From Zygnema cylindricum (lineage: Eukaryota; Streptophyta; Zygnematophyceae; Zygnematales; Zygnemataceae), in assembly GCA_037447655.1 (NCBI GenBank), contig JBBHKE010000085.1:85356-147355 (forward strand): DNA of 62,000 nt, in the 5' to 3' direction. Below the pieces are notes generated by a model. It did no database searches and had not been told where the DNA came from. It saw only the letters and a program-made list of their open reading frames with translations. The position numbers and the translations under genes were made by a program. Position 1 is the stretch's first letter, and each line of letters begins with the position of its first letter. Shown in pieces: positions 42,150 through 53,833 of this stretch.

Positions 42150-42575
42150 ACTACATTGCAATTCTGTGTCCTCCATTGGACTACAGAATTCAACAAGCCG
42201 CTAGATATTTTTTAACTAACCCACTTCAAGCCACAACCACTGCTGCCCAAGAAGGCAAACGAAAAATCTAACAGCACCCCTCTGCAGCCTGGACTCCTTT
42301 GAGTCCGTAGCAAAAAGAATCACACAAAACAACCAACCAACCGATTAATTATGAAGTGGCAAAGATGCCAAGTTTATACAAAACTCTCTAAGGGAGAGAG
42401 GTCACTACCTACAAAATTCTCTAAGTCCTAAACCCCTCTCACAACCTTTATATTCTGACGTACGAACCAATCAAATGACTGCAAGGTACAGAAAGGTACT
42501 ACAACCGATGTACTTTCTGTACGGCCCGTGTACGGCAAGACCATTGAGTGGACGCGTGTCCACTTTTTGTAAGAT
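42150..42575. repeat. Dispersed LTR-like repeat (copy 2)
   Basis: Second copy of the repeat at 12655-13150. Similarity covers the whole length, with many small differences. Likely a solo or truncated LTR of a copia-related family. Confidence 0.55.
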
Positions 42576-42903
42576 ATACCACAGAGGTGGTATGCAGCGG
42601 AAGCACAAAAGAGATCACACAAATTGGCCACAAAAGATATATATTTATAACAAAATGGCCGAAGCCTTTTTACAAGGCTTTTTCCCTTTTCCCTCACTCT
42701 TCCCTCTTCCTGTAATATATTAAACTGAATTTGATCCAAAGCTAAGTCCAGGATATCATATGCAGCTAATCAATCTAACTTAAATAGCTGCCACAATGAC
42801 GTGCCGTGCACGATAGGAAATACATAGATGGCGCCTTTCGGAGGAAGGCGCACTGGAAGAAGAACGCACGCAGAAAGTTGCAGACATATTCATGTTATGC
42901 TAA

Positions 42904-43036
42904 CCTCATACATGCAAACCGCAAAGCACGCGCGTGCCGCGTGCTTTCAATAACAAACTTCAAAGCACCGCATGCCCCGTGCTTTTCTTAATATGCTTCA
43001 AAGCATCGTATGACGCGTGCTTTGCTTTACAAAGAA
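42904..43036. repeat. Three imperfect palindromes AAAGCA...TGCTTT
   Basis: AAAGCACGCGCGTGCCGCG is followed by TGCTTT; similar AAAGCAnnG(C/T)ATG...CGTGCTTT units follow near 42963 and 43001. Each could form a stem with AAAGCA/TGCTTT arms. They are probably part of an LTR or UTR of an element cut by the assembly gap. Confidence 0.6.
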
Positions 43037-43216
43037 GAGGAGAGAAGAGCTTCCTCTTTTCGCGCAGACGTTGAAAGACGCACGCAAGAAGAAGGTCACG
43101 CGGAAGGAGGCTTTCCGCGGTAGATACATAAAGGATAGCACGTGACGTGCAGTAACACCGTCGATAAATTCAATCTAACTAATCGACGTATACTATAGGA
43201 CCTGAATCGAAACCTA

Positions 43217-43226
43217 NNNNNNNNNN
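43217..43226. other. Assembly gap (10 N)
   Basis: Ten unknown bases; a scaffold join whose real length is unknown. Confidence 1.
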
Positions 43227-43507
43227 CAGTTAAACTCCGAAATAAATCACACCGGGAGTTTTAACGTCTGCGATTATACTGTCTAACAGGAAACCATTCA
43301 ACACAATACCCGAAAAGTACACTAGAAACATTTAGCGGATGAAACTAGTCGATGGCAGGCTAGCAGGTTTAGACTACCAAATTTATTATTCAAGGAGTTT
43401 TGAGTGTGTTTATAAAAAAAACAGGCTAAACAAAAGTTTTAAATCTGTACAGCAATATAAGAGATAGCTAACTACACGTTGAGTTGGGACAACGATAAAA
43501 ACTAAAT

Positions 43508-44163
43508 CATAGTTCAAAAGTAGGTGACCGTACGCCCATACAATAAGCCTTTAAGACCCATATTGTATTGGCCGCAAAATGAAATAAAATAGCAACAGGG
43601 TTGAGTTGCACATCAATCGATAGAGAATATAACGACATGTCTAAATTTTGAAAACAAATCGGACAAAAAAAATATTTGTGTGAGTTTTGAGGAACTTATT
43701 ATTTAAACCATCAGATTTGGACGATCGGACGGTAGCTGATCAAAGTAGGCGATTTACAAAGATCACATGAAAAGCCCATAACACAACTTACGAAAGGACA
43801 ATCTGTCATATTAGCGTCTTCAATTTTGAGGGCCACACTAAATAAAGCCTCAAATTGACCAACCAGGCAGTATGGGACGATAAAAAAAAAAAAAATACCA
43901 CACTGCCAAAAAAAATACCAAAACCTACGGACCAACCCCGTTGGTGGCTTTTCCCCCGGAATGTCATCCTACGCCGTGTCAGTTCGCTAAAAAATTTCGT
44001 CCGGCGGCGTGCGCTGTACTTTGATCTTACGTCAGATTCGGACGTTCGTACAGGAGTGTGCACGACACACACACATACAGTATGCCTACGTTGAGCGAGT
44101 TTTGTGCAAAGTTTTGTGCGCCTACCAAAGGCCTACCATAAAAAAACCTACTTTTGAACTGTG
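43508..44163. mobile_element. hAT-like MITE, family CATAGTT (copy 2)
   Basis: Ends CATAGTTCAAAAGTAGG and CCTACTTTTGAACTGTG. Flanking 8-mers AACTAAAT (43500-43507) and TACTAAAT (44164-44171) match at 7 of 8, as expected for an aged duplication. It is 656 bp and shares an extra internal block (TGTCAGTTCGCT to CAGTATGCCTAC) with copy 3 but not with copy 1. Confidence 0.88.
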
Positions 44164-44221
44164 TACTAAATGTAAATTGATTTTGTGCGGGTAACGGTCA
44201 ACGGTAGAAACAACTCAACAC

Positions 44222-45003
44222 GACAAATTGGGATGCCGATAAACCTGTACCAGTTTCTGATAGAATAAAATACGATACATACGGTCATGTTGTTAGAAAA
44301 CTACGAGCTTTATGTATTGCATGACAAAACATCAAGTTTGGACAGGGTTTCGTTACTAGAAAATAGCTACATATGTGATCAGGGCCGGTTTTTCTGGCTT
44401 GCTCTTATGTAGTAACGTTTTTTAAGGGTTAATTAGGGTTCTAGGGGCATTTTAGGGTTTTAAGGCCTTTTCAGGGGTATTTTACGATTGACAGACAGTT
44501 TGATTTGTCAGTGCCCGCTCATTCGTGAAGAATGGCAAAAGTACAATATTTTATAATATTAGGGTTTTGTTCTTTTCCACTGTACGGTAGTCAATTGTTA
44601 TTTTGATGTCGCGACAGATTGGGATGCCGATAGACCTGTACCAGTTTCTCATAGAAAAAAATACGATACATACGGTCATATTGTTAAAAAACTACGAACT
44701 TTATGTATTGTATGACATAACATCAAGTTTGGATAGGGTTTAGTTACTAGAAAATAGCTATATTTGTAAATAGTTTACAGATTTTTCTGGCTTGCTCTTA
44801 TGTAGTAACGTTTTTTTTGGGTTACTTAGGGTAGTAGGGGCAATTTAGGGTTTTAAGGCTTTTTTAGGGGTATTTTACGATTGGCAGACAGTTTGATTTG
44901 GTCGTGCCCGCTCATTCGTGAAGAATGGCAAAAGTACAGTATTTTATAATTTTAGGGTTTTGTTCTTTTCCATTGTACGATAGTCAATTGTTATTTTGAT
45001 GGC
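44222..45003 (+). repeat. 391-bp tandem duplication
   Basis: Two adjacent units, recognised by GGATGCCGATA at 44231 and 44622 and by TTGTTATTTTGATG at their ends. They are highly similar with small indels. They contain several TTAGGGTT words (reverse telo-box). Confidence 0.9.
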
Positions 45004-45464
45004 GTACTTTAATATAGAGCTGCGATTTCAAAGTTTGAACTGAACAGTTAAAAATTTCGTACACAATCAGTATGCCTTGTTTTATGCGATATCTTCGACA
45101 ATCAAACTTCTTGCTTTTGTACGAAGCCAAGGTCCCCAATTCATCGCGACCGTCGATGGGGAACTCTTTCGACCGTCGATTTAACAATTGGCTCATTCCT
45201 TCACGGTATGGTGTCGATTTTCGAATCGGATCGGATGGTTGGTCGCCGGAACCTTTTTTTGCACTGTTTTTGTTGAAGGGGTAAAACGACACTGTCACGA
45301 CGAGCTCTTCCTTGCAGATAAAACAAAAAAACACCACCAATAGAATCTTTTTTATTTGCCACATCATTCACAAACTACAAAAAACTGCTTAGTGCGCGCG
45401 TAATATATGCAACACACCGCAAATCGTAATTAGCGTTATGCACGTTTTTTCAATAGCCCCTAAT

Positions 45465-45830
45465 TTTGACTTTATCACCCTAAATAGAGTCTATAATTCT
45501 AATTTATTCTTTATATTATTTAAGGTACTTTTTGAATCAGCATTAACAACTCAAATATAGTGTATTTTTAAATAGTGTGGCGTATAGTCGGTGTCTGACC
45601 GTGCAAAATTGTACTTTATTAACTAAAAGGTACAAAAAATGATTTAATACATGTTGTTATCCGTAACTACGTTTTAACGCACACGTCATAATGACGTGAA
45701 ATTGTACGTTTTGTCGGATTGTGTACGTGTACCTAATTTACAGTAAAAATATTCAGCGCAGATAATTATTACGGAAAGAAACCCAAATTAGAATAATTGA
45801 TAAATTCGAGTAAAAAAATTTTGTGAAAAG
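45465..45830. repeat. Dispersed repeat, second copy of 41225-41600
   Basis: Aligned along its length with 41225-41600. A CACCGCAAATCGTAATTAGCG terminus of the MITE family lies just left of it at about 45416, which suggests that both copies are longer members of that family. Confidence 0.7.
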
Positions 45831-46387
45831 GGGTTGATCACCCAAGTTAGGGTGACGTTCCATCAAGCAAAGAGTGGCGTAGTTTAAAGAAATCCGCGCC
45901 TCTCCGTGTTGTTCTACAACTACTATTGCAGGCGGAGAACCCGCAGCAGTAGTAGAAGTAGACATGAAAAACAGCAGAAACTATCAAAGTACATACTCAA
46001 CAGCCATCTTTGAACTGCCACAAAATATGACTCAAAACCCCAATATGTTTCAAATTTGACATAGTGATACACAGTACAGTAAACTGTCAATTCCAAAAAT
46101 TGCAGCCCAATTGACCTAGTAAACCATAAGATATGATGTTTGGAAGATTCCCAAAAATTGCTCTTAGAAAATCATATTCCCAAAACTGGATACTACAAAA
46201 TTGGCTAAGTCCTAATTTATATACTCACAGTGTGTATCTACCGATCTACACTAATTCGGGTAACCGTTACTACGGTTATTATCCTGACTAACGAAAGAAC
46301 TGAACTGCCACTAAGGTTTAAGTGCTCCTAATCACGCTAAAATTAATCTATCATGTACAATCAATATTACTGAGTATCCTATACAGG

Positions 46388-46882
46388 TGATTTGTTCAAA
46401 CACTTATCGCCTGGCTTAGTGACAAATGTCTGGGTACGTCCATCCGGCTGTTGCAGAACATCTGTTAGCTAGTCATTTAATTATTGTCTTATGAATCTCG
46501 TTCGTTGACTTGATTGCGTAGCAGCGCAGTCCAATTCATGATTACATTCAAATATATGTAGCTTCATAACGGCTACGCTGTCCCATACCAAAAACAGCCG
46601 CAGTTGCGTTTCTCTAGTTGTGTAGCAATTGCGTTGCCCTGTACCAAAATATCACCAGTTGCGTTTGTCCCGTTGCGTCGCAGGTTGCGTTCGTCCGTAC
46701 AAACCATATCAAAAATAACCGCAGCTGCGCTTGTTCCATCTGCGTCGCAGCTGCGTTGTTCCAATGCTGTTGTCGGTACCATTCAAAAACCTGCACTGTG
46801 CTTCAAGTGACGACGCGTGTCCGTATTGATCTATTTTTTCGCCGTCCTATAAATTTGCTGAGACTAAAGCTTTCCAAAAACA
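46388..46882 (-). mobile_element. Solo LTR of a second copia family
   Basis: A 495-bp LTR (minus strand TGTTTTTGG...CAAATCA) flanked by perfect 5-bp duplications ACAGG (46383-46387 and 46883-46887). It matches the LTR of the fragment at 33777. It inserted into the 3' LTR of the surrounding element, and the internal part was then lost by LTR-LTR recombination. It is rich in GTTGCG/CAGCTGCG words. Confidence 0.92.
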
Positions 46883-47310
46883 ACAGGAACATCTTGAGTG
46901 CGTACGACGCACTTAATCATCGTGGTCCCCACTTTAATCGCGTCCGTCGACGTGGTTCCTATCGACGTCCTACTTTCGATCTCTTACAATTTTCGACCGG
47001 ATGTTTGAATTAGTCTCGGTCCGTTTGATTTACTGAACGCGCCCGTATGATTTGTGACACGCGTATGTAGGTGTTGGTCCCCTCTCCGCAATACCTGCAC
47101 CATCTTCAACTGTCGACGCGTGTCGCTGCTGTCGACGCGTGTCCACGTACAGTACACTCTACTTTCTATCTGCTACTGTCACACTATCAAAGGTAAGTAT
47201 TACATCTGATTTACACAAAAATATTTTAAGTCATCATTCTCCTCTAATAGATCTATTTACTTAACCTAAAGATTTCAAATCTCAACACTCCCTTAAATCT
47301 TTAGACTCAG

Positions 47311-47760
47311 TTATTCACTTAGTCCAATAGCTTTTCTGCAAAACTGTAACTTAGGAGAAGGAAGGGCTTTAGTTAACATATCAGCCACCATCTTCTCATC
47401 CCGTAAATAATACAGTTTAATGACTTTTGCAAGTACTTTTTCTTTGACAAAGTGAAATCTATCATCCATGTGTTTTCTTTTAAAAAGATGGTTGGGGTTA
47501 GAGGCGATTGCAATGGTTATGTGGTTGTCACACCAAATAGCCTTAGACCCTGTTTTCATATACCCAAGTTCGTGTAAAATAGACTAGACCCATAAGAGCT
47601 CGTTGAGGGCAGAAGCTGCTGCCATATATTTTGACTCCATTGTGGATTGAGTTGTAACCTTTTGTAGTTTGCTGCTCCAGCAGCAAGTTCCATCTCCAAT
47701 CTTAAGAACAAAACCGGTTGTAGATTTTTGGCTTGGCATGTCTGTATAGCTAGTGTCGCT
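47311..47760 (-). pseudogene. Copia RNase H domain, frameshifted
   Basis: Contains the end of RNase H (WCDNHITIAIASNP, then DMLTKALPSPKLQFC) and, upstream in another frame, the typical ATTQSTxESKYMAA-type stretch. It lies out of frame with the reverse transcriptase upstream, and a stop separates the two parts. It ends about 20 bases from the polypurine tract. Confidence 0.8.
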
Positions 47761-47968
47761 CTATGTCTATATTTTTAATTCTCCTCCTCCCAGTACGAAG
47801 CTTAAGATTTCGAGTGCCTGCAAGATATCTCAAAGATTTCAAGTGCCTGCAAGATATCTCAACACCCTTTTTGCTGCTTCCCAATCTGCCTTTTTAGGAT
47901 TTTGCAGACTTCTACAATTGCTGCAACATCAGGTCTCGTACAGTTTATAAAATATATAAGACTTCGAA

Positions 47969-48832
47969 CTACCTTTCTATATGGATTTGAAGCCATAAAC
48001 TCTTCTTCCCTGTCTCTAGACTCTTACACACCATAATGCCTGAATATGAATCACTTCTTTCCAATTTTTGTTTGATTTCCATGGGAGTTACAAAACCCTT
48101 TACATCTTTCATTTCAAATATTTTTAGCATGTTACCTATTGCTTCTTTCTGAGTCAACATAATCAGCCTGTTGTTTCTGTCTCTTTCTACCTGTATTCCT
48201 AAGATAAATTTGGCCATACCGAGGTCCTTCATCTCGAACCTAGACCTTAAAGCCGCTTTAATGCGGTTTATTTCATCCATTGATTTACTTATTAAAAATA
48301 GATCATCCACATATACAGCAATGTAAATTACCCCATCCTCTCCTTGTATATCATATACAAAATGATCTGAGCTAATTCTTTTAAAACCTAGCCCAATCAA
48401 AAGCTCATCTAACTTTAGATTCCACTTACGCGGGACTTGTTTTAGCCCATACAAAGATTTCATCAATTTACACACTAATTCTTCCTTTCCTTTTTAAACA
48501 TACATTTCAGGTTGTTTCACATAAATTGTTTCTTCTAACTCTCCATGCAAAAAAGCAGTTTCAACATCCATCTGATGTATTTCCATATTCCCTATAGCCG
48601 CTAGACTTAGCAAAATTCTAAGAGTGGGAAATCTAACAACTGGGGAGAAGGTTTCCTCAAAGTCTAAACCTTCTTTTTGATTATATCCCTTAGCCACTAG
48701 TCTGGCCTTATACCTTTCAATGGTGTTGTCCGGGTTCAGCTTCACCTTGAATACCCATTTGCTGCCGATGGCTTTCCTACCCGGAGGAAGATCCACTAGC
48801 TCCCATGTTTGTGCCTCCATAATGGACTTCAT
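47969..48832 (-). pseudogene. Copia reverse transcriptase
   Basis: Starts in TWELVDLPPGRKAIGSKWVFK and RYKARLVAKGYNQ, continues QMDVETAFLHGELEE, and has the catalytic YVDD at 48302-48313. One TAA at 48494-48496 interrupts an otherwise continuous frame between QPEMYV and KSLYGLKQ. The frame ends at 47969 within the region that should link to RNase H. Confidence 0.9.
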
Positions 48833-48997
48833 TTCATCGTTTGCCGCCTCGATCCACTGGTTTCTCTCAGGTGATGAGAAGGCCTCCTGGATCGTTAGAG
48901 GTTCCTCTGTAGCTGCAAAAAAAACAAAGTGAGAGCTTGCTTGCAGACGGCTGCTAGATCTCTTTCCCCCCGAAAATACTGAGGCTGAGATGGTCGG

Positions 48998-50170
48998 CTA
49001 CCTCTGATTTTTCTGTTTTGTTTGACCCGTAACGTGATCTGGTACAGAATGTGTAGTAGTTCCTTCCACTTGCGGTGTAGCTTGTGGTGAAGCAACTTGT
49101 ACAAGCACCAGAGGATCTGAAGGAAGAGGTGTCCCACTTGCCGGTCGAAAGTAGACTTGCTGCGTATGGTGAAAAATGACATATTCTTGCTTTTCCTTTG
49201 CCGATTGTTCTGGCACTTGAAAAAAGTCAACCGAATCCTTTTCATCTTTAATCTGTATATTTCTAGAAACAATCACTTTCTGTTTCTCAAGAACAAAAGC
49301 TCTATATCTTTTCGCATTATCATCATACCCCATGAAAATCCCAGGTAAGCCTTTAGCCTCCATTTTCCATCTATCATGTGAAGTATCTAAAATAAAACAC
49401 TTGCTGTCAAATATCTTAAAGTGACTAACATCAGGTTTTTCCCCTGTCCAAAGCTCATAAGGTGTAGTGCTAACAGACCTAGAAGCAATTCTATTTTTAA
49501 TATAAACAGCACAGTTAAGCGTTTCAGCACATAATTTCAAATCTAGCCCTTTATCTGCAAACGTGGACCTAGCACTCTCTGTCAATGTCCTATTTAATCT
49601 CTCAAAAACACCATTTTGTTCCGGTGTATATGGAATTGTAAGATTGTGACTGATACCTTCCTGAAGGAGAAATTCTTCGAATTCTTTCGATGTGTATTCT
49701 CCGTCGTTGTCCGATCTTAGCGCCAATAGTAGAGCTCCATGAAGCTTTTCCACCCACGCTTTGTAGTGTTTGAAGTGAGTAAACACTTCACTCTTATGTT
49801 GCATGAAGTAAACTTTGGTGTACCTCGAGTAGTCATCTGTGAATATGACCATATAGTGAACACCTCCTGCCGAAGCCACTTGTGAAGGACCGAGAACATC
49901 AGAATGGATGAGCTGCAGAAATTTTTCCAATCTATGGTCTGTTTTTTGTGGAAATGGCAATTTGTGAATCTTGCCAAGTGAACAACCATCAAATGTTTTT
50001 ATAGGATGAGATGTGAGAGAAACTTCATCAACTTTTCCCGAGTTCAACATTTTCTTTAGACTATCAAAATTCATGTGTCCTAATCTCTTATGCCACAACT
50101 CATTATATGATTCGACACTGGAGTAGAGAACATCATTTTCTTTATATTCAGCCATGTCTATCCGGTACAT
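48998..50170 (-). pseudogene. Copia integrase (GAG-pre-integrase plus DDE core)
   Basis: The GAG-pre-integrase motif LWHKRLGHMNFDSL is followed by CSLGK, with one of the usual cysteines replaced. The DDE core shows Asp in HSDVLGP, Asp in RSDNDGEY and Glu in YTPEQNGVFERLNR. The C-terminal GKKP-like region reads ELWTGEKPDVSHFKIF. It is in the same frame as protease (separated by TGA at 50183) and as RT (separated by TAG at 48998), so the original polyprotein frame is still visible. Confidence 0.9.
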
Positions 50171-50182
50171 TTTGCTAGCATC

Positions 50183-50539
50183 TCAAGTTCCTGTTACTGC
50201 GACTTTCCCTTTCTTGCTAACAACCTGTCTCCCTCCTTTCAGAACAACTTCAAAGCCTTTGCTCTCCACTAATGATGTAGAAAAAAGGTTAATCTTGAAA
50301 TCTGGAACATACAAAACAATTTGAAGGGTTTTCTCTACCGACTTTCCCCCCACATCTACCATCAATGATACATAACCCTGAGTTGAGGTTTGAACACTCA
50401 TGCCGCAAGCATAGTAGATACTCTTTGGAGATGTTTGCTGCAGATTCGTAAAATCTGCCTTGTTCCAACACATGTGGGCAGACGCTACTGTGTCCATGAT
50501 CCATCCCGCATCCTTTGGACCCTCCATGGCAGCCGCCAT
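50183..50539 (-). pseudogene. Copia aspartic protease
   Basis: The active site reads WIMDTVASAHMC, where copia elements usually have D-S/T-G-A; the Gly is replaced by Val, which should disable catalysis. The rest (LYVPDFKINLFSTSLVESKGF) matches the family. It ends in a TGA just before the integrase frame. Confidence 0.85.
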
Positions 50540-51502
50540 AGCAAATAAATCCGCCTCCTCTTGCTCATTGAAGCTGTGAGACTCATCTGCATCAGTTGCA
50601 GAAGCTGAAAAAAGAGCATTTCCACGAGAAGGGTTTCCAGAAAAACCTTTGTGATACTGACTCTGTTGCCAACCTGGCCTGTATAAACCTGTCTCATTAG
50701 CCTTCTTCAGTTTAGGACAGTACCTGTATCCATGACCCTTCTCAGAACAATAGAAACAAGTAGTAGTAGATGGCCTATTCTGCCTCTGATTATACTGATT
50801 CTGATTCTAGTTAAACTGATTCCTATTCTGATTAAACTGATTTCTTTTGTCAAAGTCTATTGCAAGTGCCTCAACCTTTCCTTCTCCCTTAAGGAGTTTA
50901 GTGTTTGCTTCTTCCTCCAATATAAGATTATTCGCTAACTGAAATGACTAGCTAGTTTTATCATGACTCTTTAATTTAACAGACACACCCTTCATGCTAC
51001 TAAAGAGACCTCTAATAAGCAAAGCCGCCTGTTGAAATTCAGGAAATGACCCCCCAGCAGAAGAGTGAGCATTAATGAGCGCACAAAAATTTTCACAATA
51101 CTCAACCAAAGTTCCCCCCGTGTATTTGTATCCCCAAATTTTTCCAGCCACCTAAAGCTCTTTCGAACAATCGCTTTCTCAAAGGCGGTTTTGAGGGATG
51201 TCCAAATCTCCCTCACCTTCTTCATTTTCAGTCAGGGCATGACCAAATTTTTCTGAAATATAGAAAATTAGATTGTTCCTTGCCATTGAATTCTTTTTCG
51301 CCCAAGTTGGATCTGTTTCATCAAGGGAGCCATCCAAGACCCCCAATAAGTTAGAGGTTTCAAACGACGATTTAACCATCGCCGCCCAATACGCATACTT
51401 TTGGCCATTGAAGATAGGAATTTTTGATGAAAGGCCCATAAGCTGTTGTTCTACAACTACTGTTGCAGGCGGAGAACCAGCAGTAGTAGTAGAAGTAGAC
51501 AT
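50540..51502 (-). pseudogene. Copia gag with zinc knuckle; frame starts in the LTR
   Basis: The open frame begins at ATG 51502, inside the 5' LTR, and crosses the LTR end and primer site into SSKIPIFNGQKYAYWAAMV, a usual copia gag start. A CCHC knuckle (C-x2-C-x4-H-x4-C, reading CFYCSEKGHGYRYC) is at 50717-50758. Frameshifts near 51150-51200 and stops near 50940 break the frame. An in-frame ATG at 51435 (MGLSSKIP) overlaps the primer site and could also be the start. Confidence 0.8.
51433..51441 (-). promoter_or_regulatory. Primer-binding site matching the iMet anticodon loop
   Basis: Two bases past the 5' LTR the minus strand reads TTATGGGCC. It is complementary to GGCCCAUAA of the initiator-tRNA anticodon region, not to its 3' CCA end. 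Drosophila copia and yeast Ty5 use such a half-tRNA primer. Most plant copia elements use the 3' end (TGGTATCAGAGC), which I do not find here. Confidence 0.65.
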
Positions 51503-53833
51503 GAAAAACAGCAGAAACTATCAAAGTACCTACTCAATAGCCAACTTTGAACTGACACAAAATATGACTCAGAACCCCAATATGTTTCAAACTTAACACA
51601 GTGATACACAATACATTAAACTAACAATTTCCAAAATTGCAGCCCAATTGACTCAGTAAACCATAAGATAAGATGTCTGGAAGTTTCCCAAAAACTTCCC
51701 TTAGAATATCATATTCCCAAAACTGGATACTACAAAATTGGCTAAGTCTTAATTTATATATTCACAGTGTGTATCTACTCATCTATACTAATTCGGGTAA
51801 CTGTTACTACGGTTATTATCTTGCCTAACGACAAAGCATCCTACCCGTACGTCACGGTACCTCAAAAAACCCTAATTACTATTTTCTAAAAACCTGAATA
51901 ATAGAACACTATTTTATATGACACTAAACGACAAATTAATGTTATTCGAATATTTACAGAAATTGAACCGTACACAAAACGTTATAACCGTACACAAAAC
52001 GTTCCAAATGCTTAGTCGGCGGTGACCGCTAAATTCCAACCGAATGTGGTCGTGTAGTACAAAGCACTTGAGTGCTTCGTCACTTGTGGTCCCACGCGAA
52101 TCACGCTTGTGGTCCCTCGTGAATCACGCTTGTGGTCCCAGGTGAATCGCGTCCGTTGGAACAGATTCTATTGACGATGGTACTGTCGAGCTGTACCATA
52201 TATTTTCGGAATACTCGGGACAGATCCCGTTCGTGCGATCATGTGAATCGCATCGTCAACTTTTTGAAACGTATGGCTGACTGTCGGCGCTACTCCGAAA
52301 AACCTGCATATGTTCTTTCGCCAACACGTGTCCCTGTAAAAGTACAATACACTCTACTGTACCTTTTGCTACTGTACCACTATTTAAGATAAGTATTACT
52401 AGGAAAAATATCCTAAGTTATTTTTACCCCTATAAACTGAAATAAAGATTTATAATTACAACACTCCGTACAAAATTGAACCGCTTATTTTGTTTTTATA
52501 CGAAAAACAACATTATAGAGAATCTTGCCGATACTCTCTAAAGGTATTAGATGTAATACTGGCCGTTAGGTGTTCATCTGCGAGGAGTTCGCTTCACTTT
52601 TTTATGTAACTGTCAACCTAGCTGAGGAGGTAGGTTGGTAGATACATAAAAAAATAATTCGTGACACGCTGGAAGATTAAGCTACGTGTCTTGATGTAAA
52701 TCCAACGAAAAATCTTAATTTGCACATGACACGCGCTTTCTAAAATAAAACGAAATTTCGTAACTTTCCTTCTCACGCTATTTTTGGTAACTTTTGTTCG
52801 TCACACTATTTCTCTTAAAGGACTTTCGTTATGTTCCAAATCAAAAACCCTAAAAAATTTGCTGGCGTACAGACTGGTGTCTGAAAAATGTATAAAAGTT
52901 CTGTCGTATGATTACATCGTCCGCAGGAACATGGTACGAAAGTGAAGATTTGAAGTTAAGTTTGTCAGTGCTAAAAATCTGAAAGATATTCATTATGGGA
53001 TCGTAGCTTGCGTGGCGCCAATCTATTTAGAACACGTGGTTTACAAACTTTACGTGATGGAACATCGATTAAGGATAACCTTCCATCAAACGTTCATAGT
53101 AATAGCACGGTCACAATTACGGGCAGTAATATTTGTAACACCTTTCCATCAGGTCGTGCCAGTGAAGCAAAAATTGCTTATGTGTTAGATTGCGATTGGT
53201 ACCACGGAGGATCGTGTTGAGCGCGTCGGGATTAACGAAAGCTTTGAAAAGCACAGAATCTGAACTGCGTATTTGTACGGGCGGACGCAGATTAAAATAC
53301 CTAGTAGCGTCACGCTAATGTACAACCTGTACGTCATTGTATTTGTCGATGTACCAATGGTTACGAAAACCGTTTGCAAAATGAAAATCTGTACAAATGT
53401 CCATGAATGTACCATTTGTACGTTCATGTATTATTGCTAGGCGTGACACGATGTCTTACAGCCAAGATTTTGTCGTCGAACAGGGTGGCTTTTATGTTAG
53501 AAGGTACACACCATTTGCCACATGTAAGTTTATAACTTCGCGTTCGTCGAGATCGACTCTGACGTTTACAAGCGGTCCAATACACGCGTCCAGTAAGCGC
53601 AAAGTGTCCTCTTGAGGACAGTCGGAGGAGACTAGCCAAACACTGGATACAAGGGGCGTTTTCGTCGAAAATTGGTAATGGGACGGTGGAGGTTTTCGCC
53701 AAAAATTTAGAAGAATCTTCACAAATTTCTAGTAAACATCTTTTGTAAAAAAAAAATAAAACAGTACGGCTTAGTACAGATTGGTACTTTCTCCAGTAAC
53801 TAACCCCACTTTTCGCCTGATGGAAGGTTACCC

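Larger units (their letters stand above)
45907..52463 (-). mobile_element. Full-length Ty1/copia LTR retrotransposon, decayed
   Basis: Flanked by 5-bp duplications CTCCG (45902-45906 and 52464-52468). The 5' LTR is 52463-51444 (1020 bp). The 3' LTR is 47287-45907, interrupted by a solo LTR of another family. Both have TGTTG...CAACA ends. A polypurine tract (AAGATTTAAGGGAG on the minus strand, 47288-47301) abuts the 3' LTR. The gene order gag-protease-integrase-RT-RNase H is that of copia. The two LTRs differ by indels and many substitutions, so the insertion is old. Stops and frameshifts inactivate it. Confidence 0.92.
45850..53833. mobile_element. PIF/Harbinger-like MITE split by a copia insertion
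   Basis: The left end is GGGTGACGTTCCATCA at 45850 after TTA. The right end is the inverse, TGATGGAAGGTTACCC, ending 53833 before TCA, so the 3-bp duplication has one mismatch. The sequence after the copia insertion (52469-52730) is the inverse of 61040-61300 in another member, and 53770-53833 matches the end of that member. The host element is about 1.4 kb without the insertion. The pairing of these two ends is inference. Confidence 0.5.
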
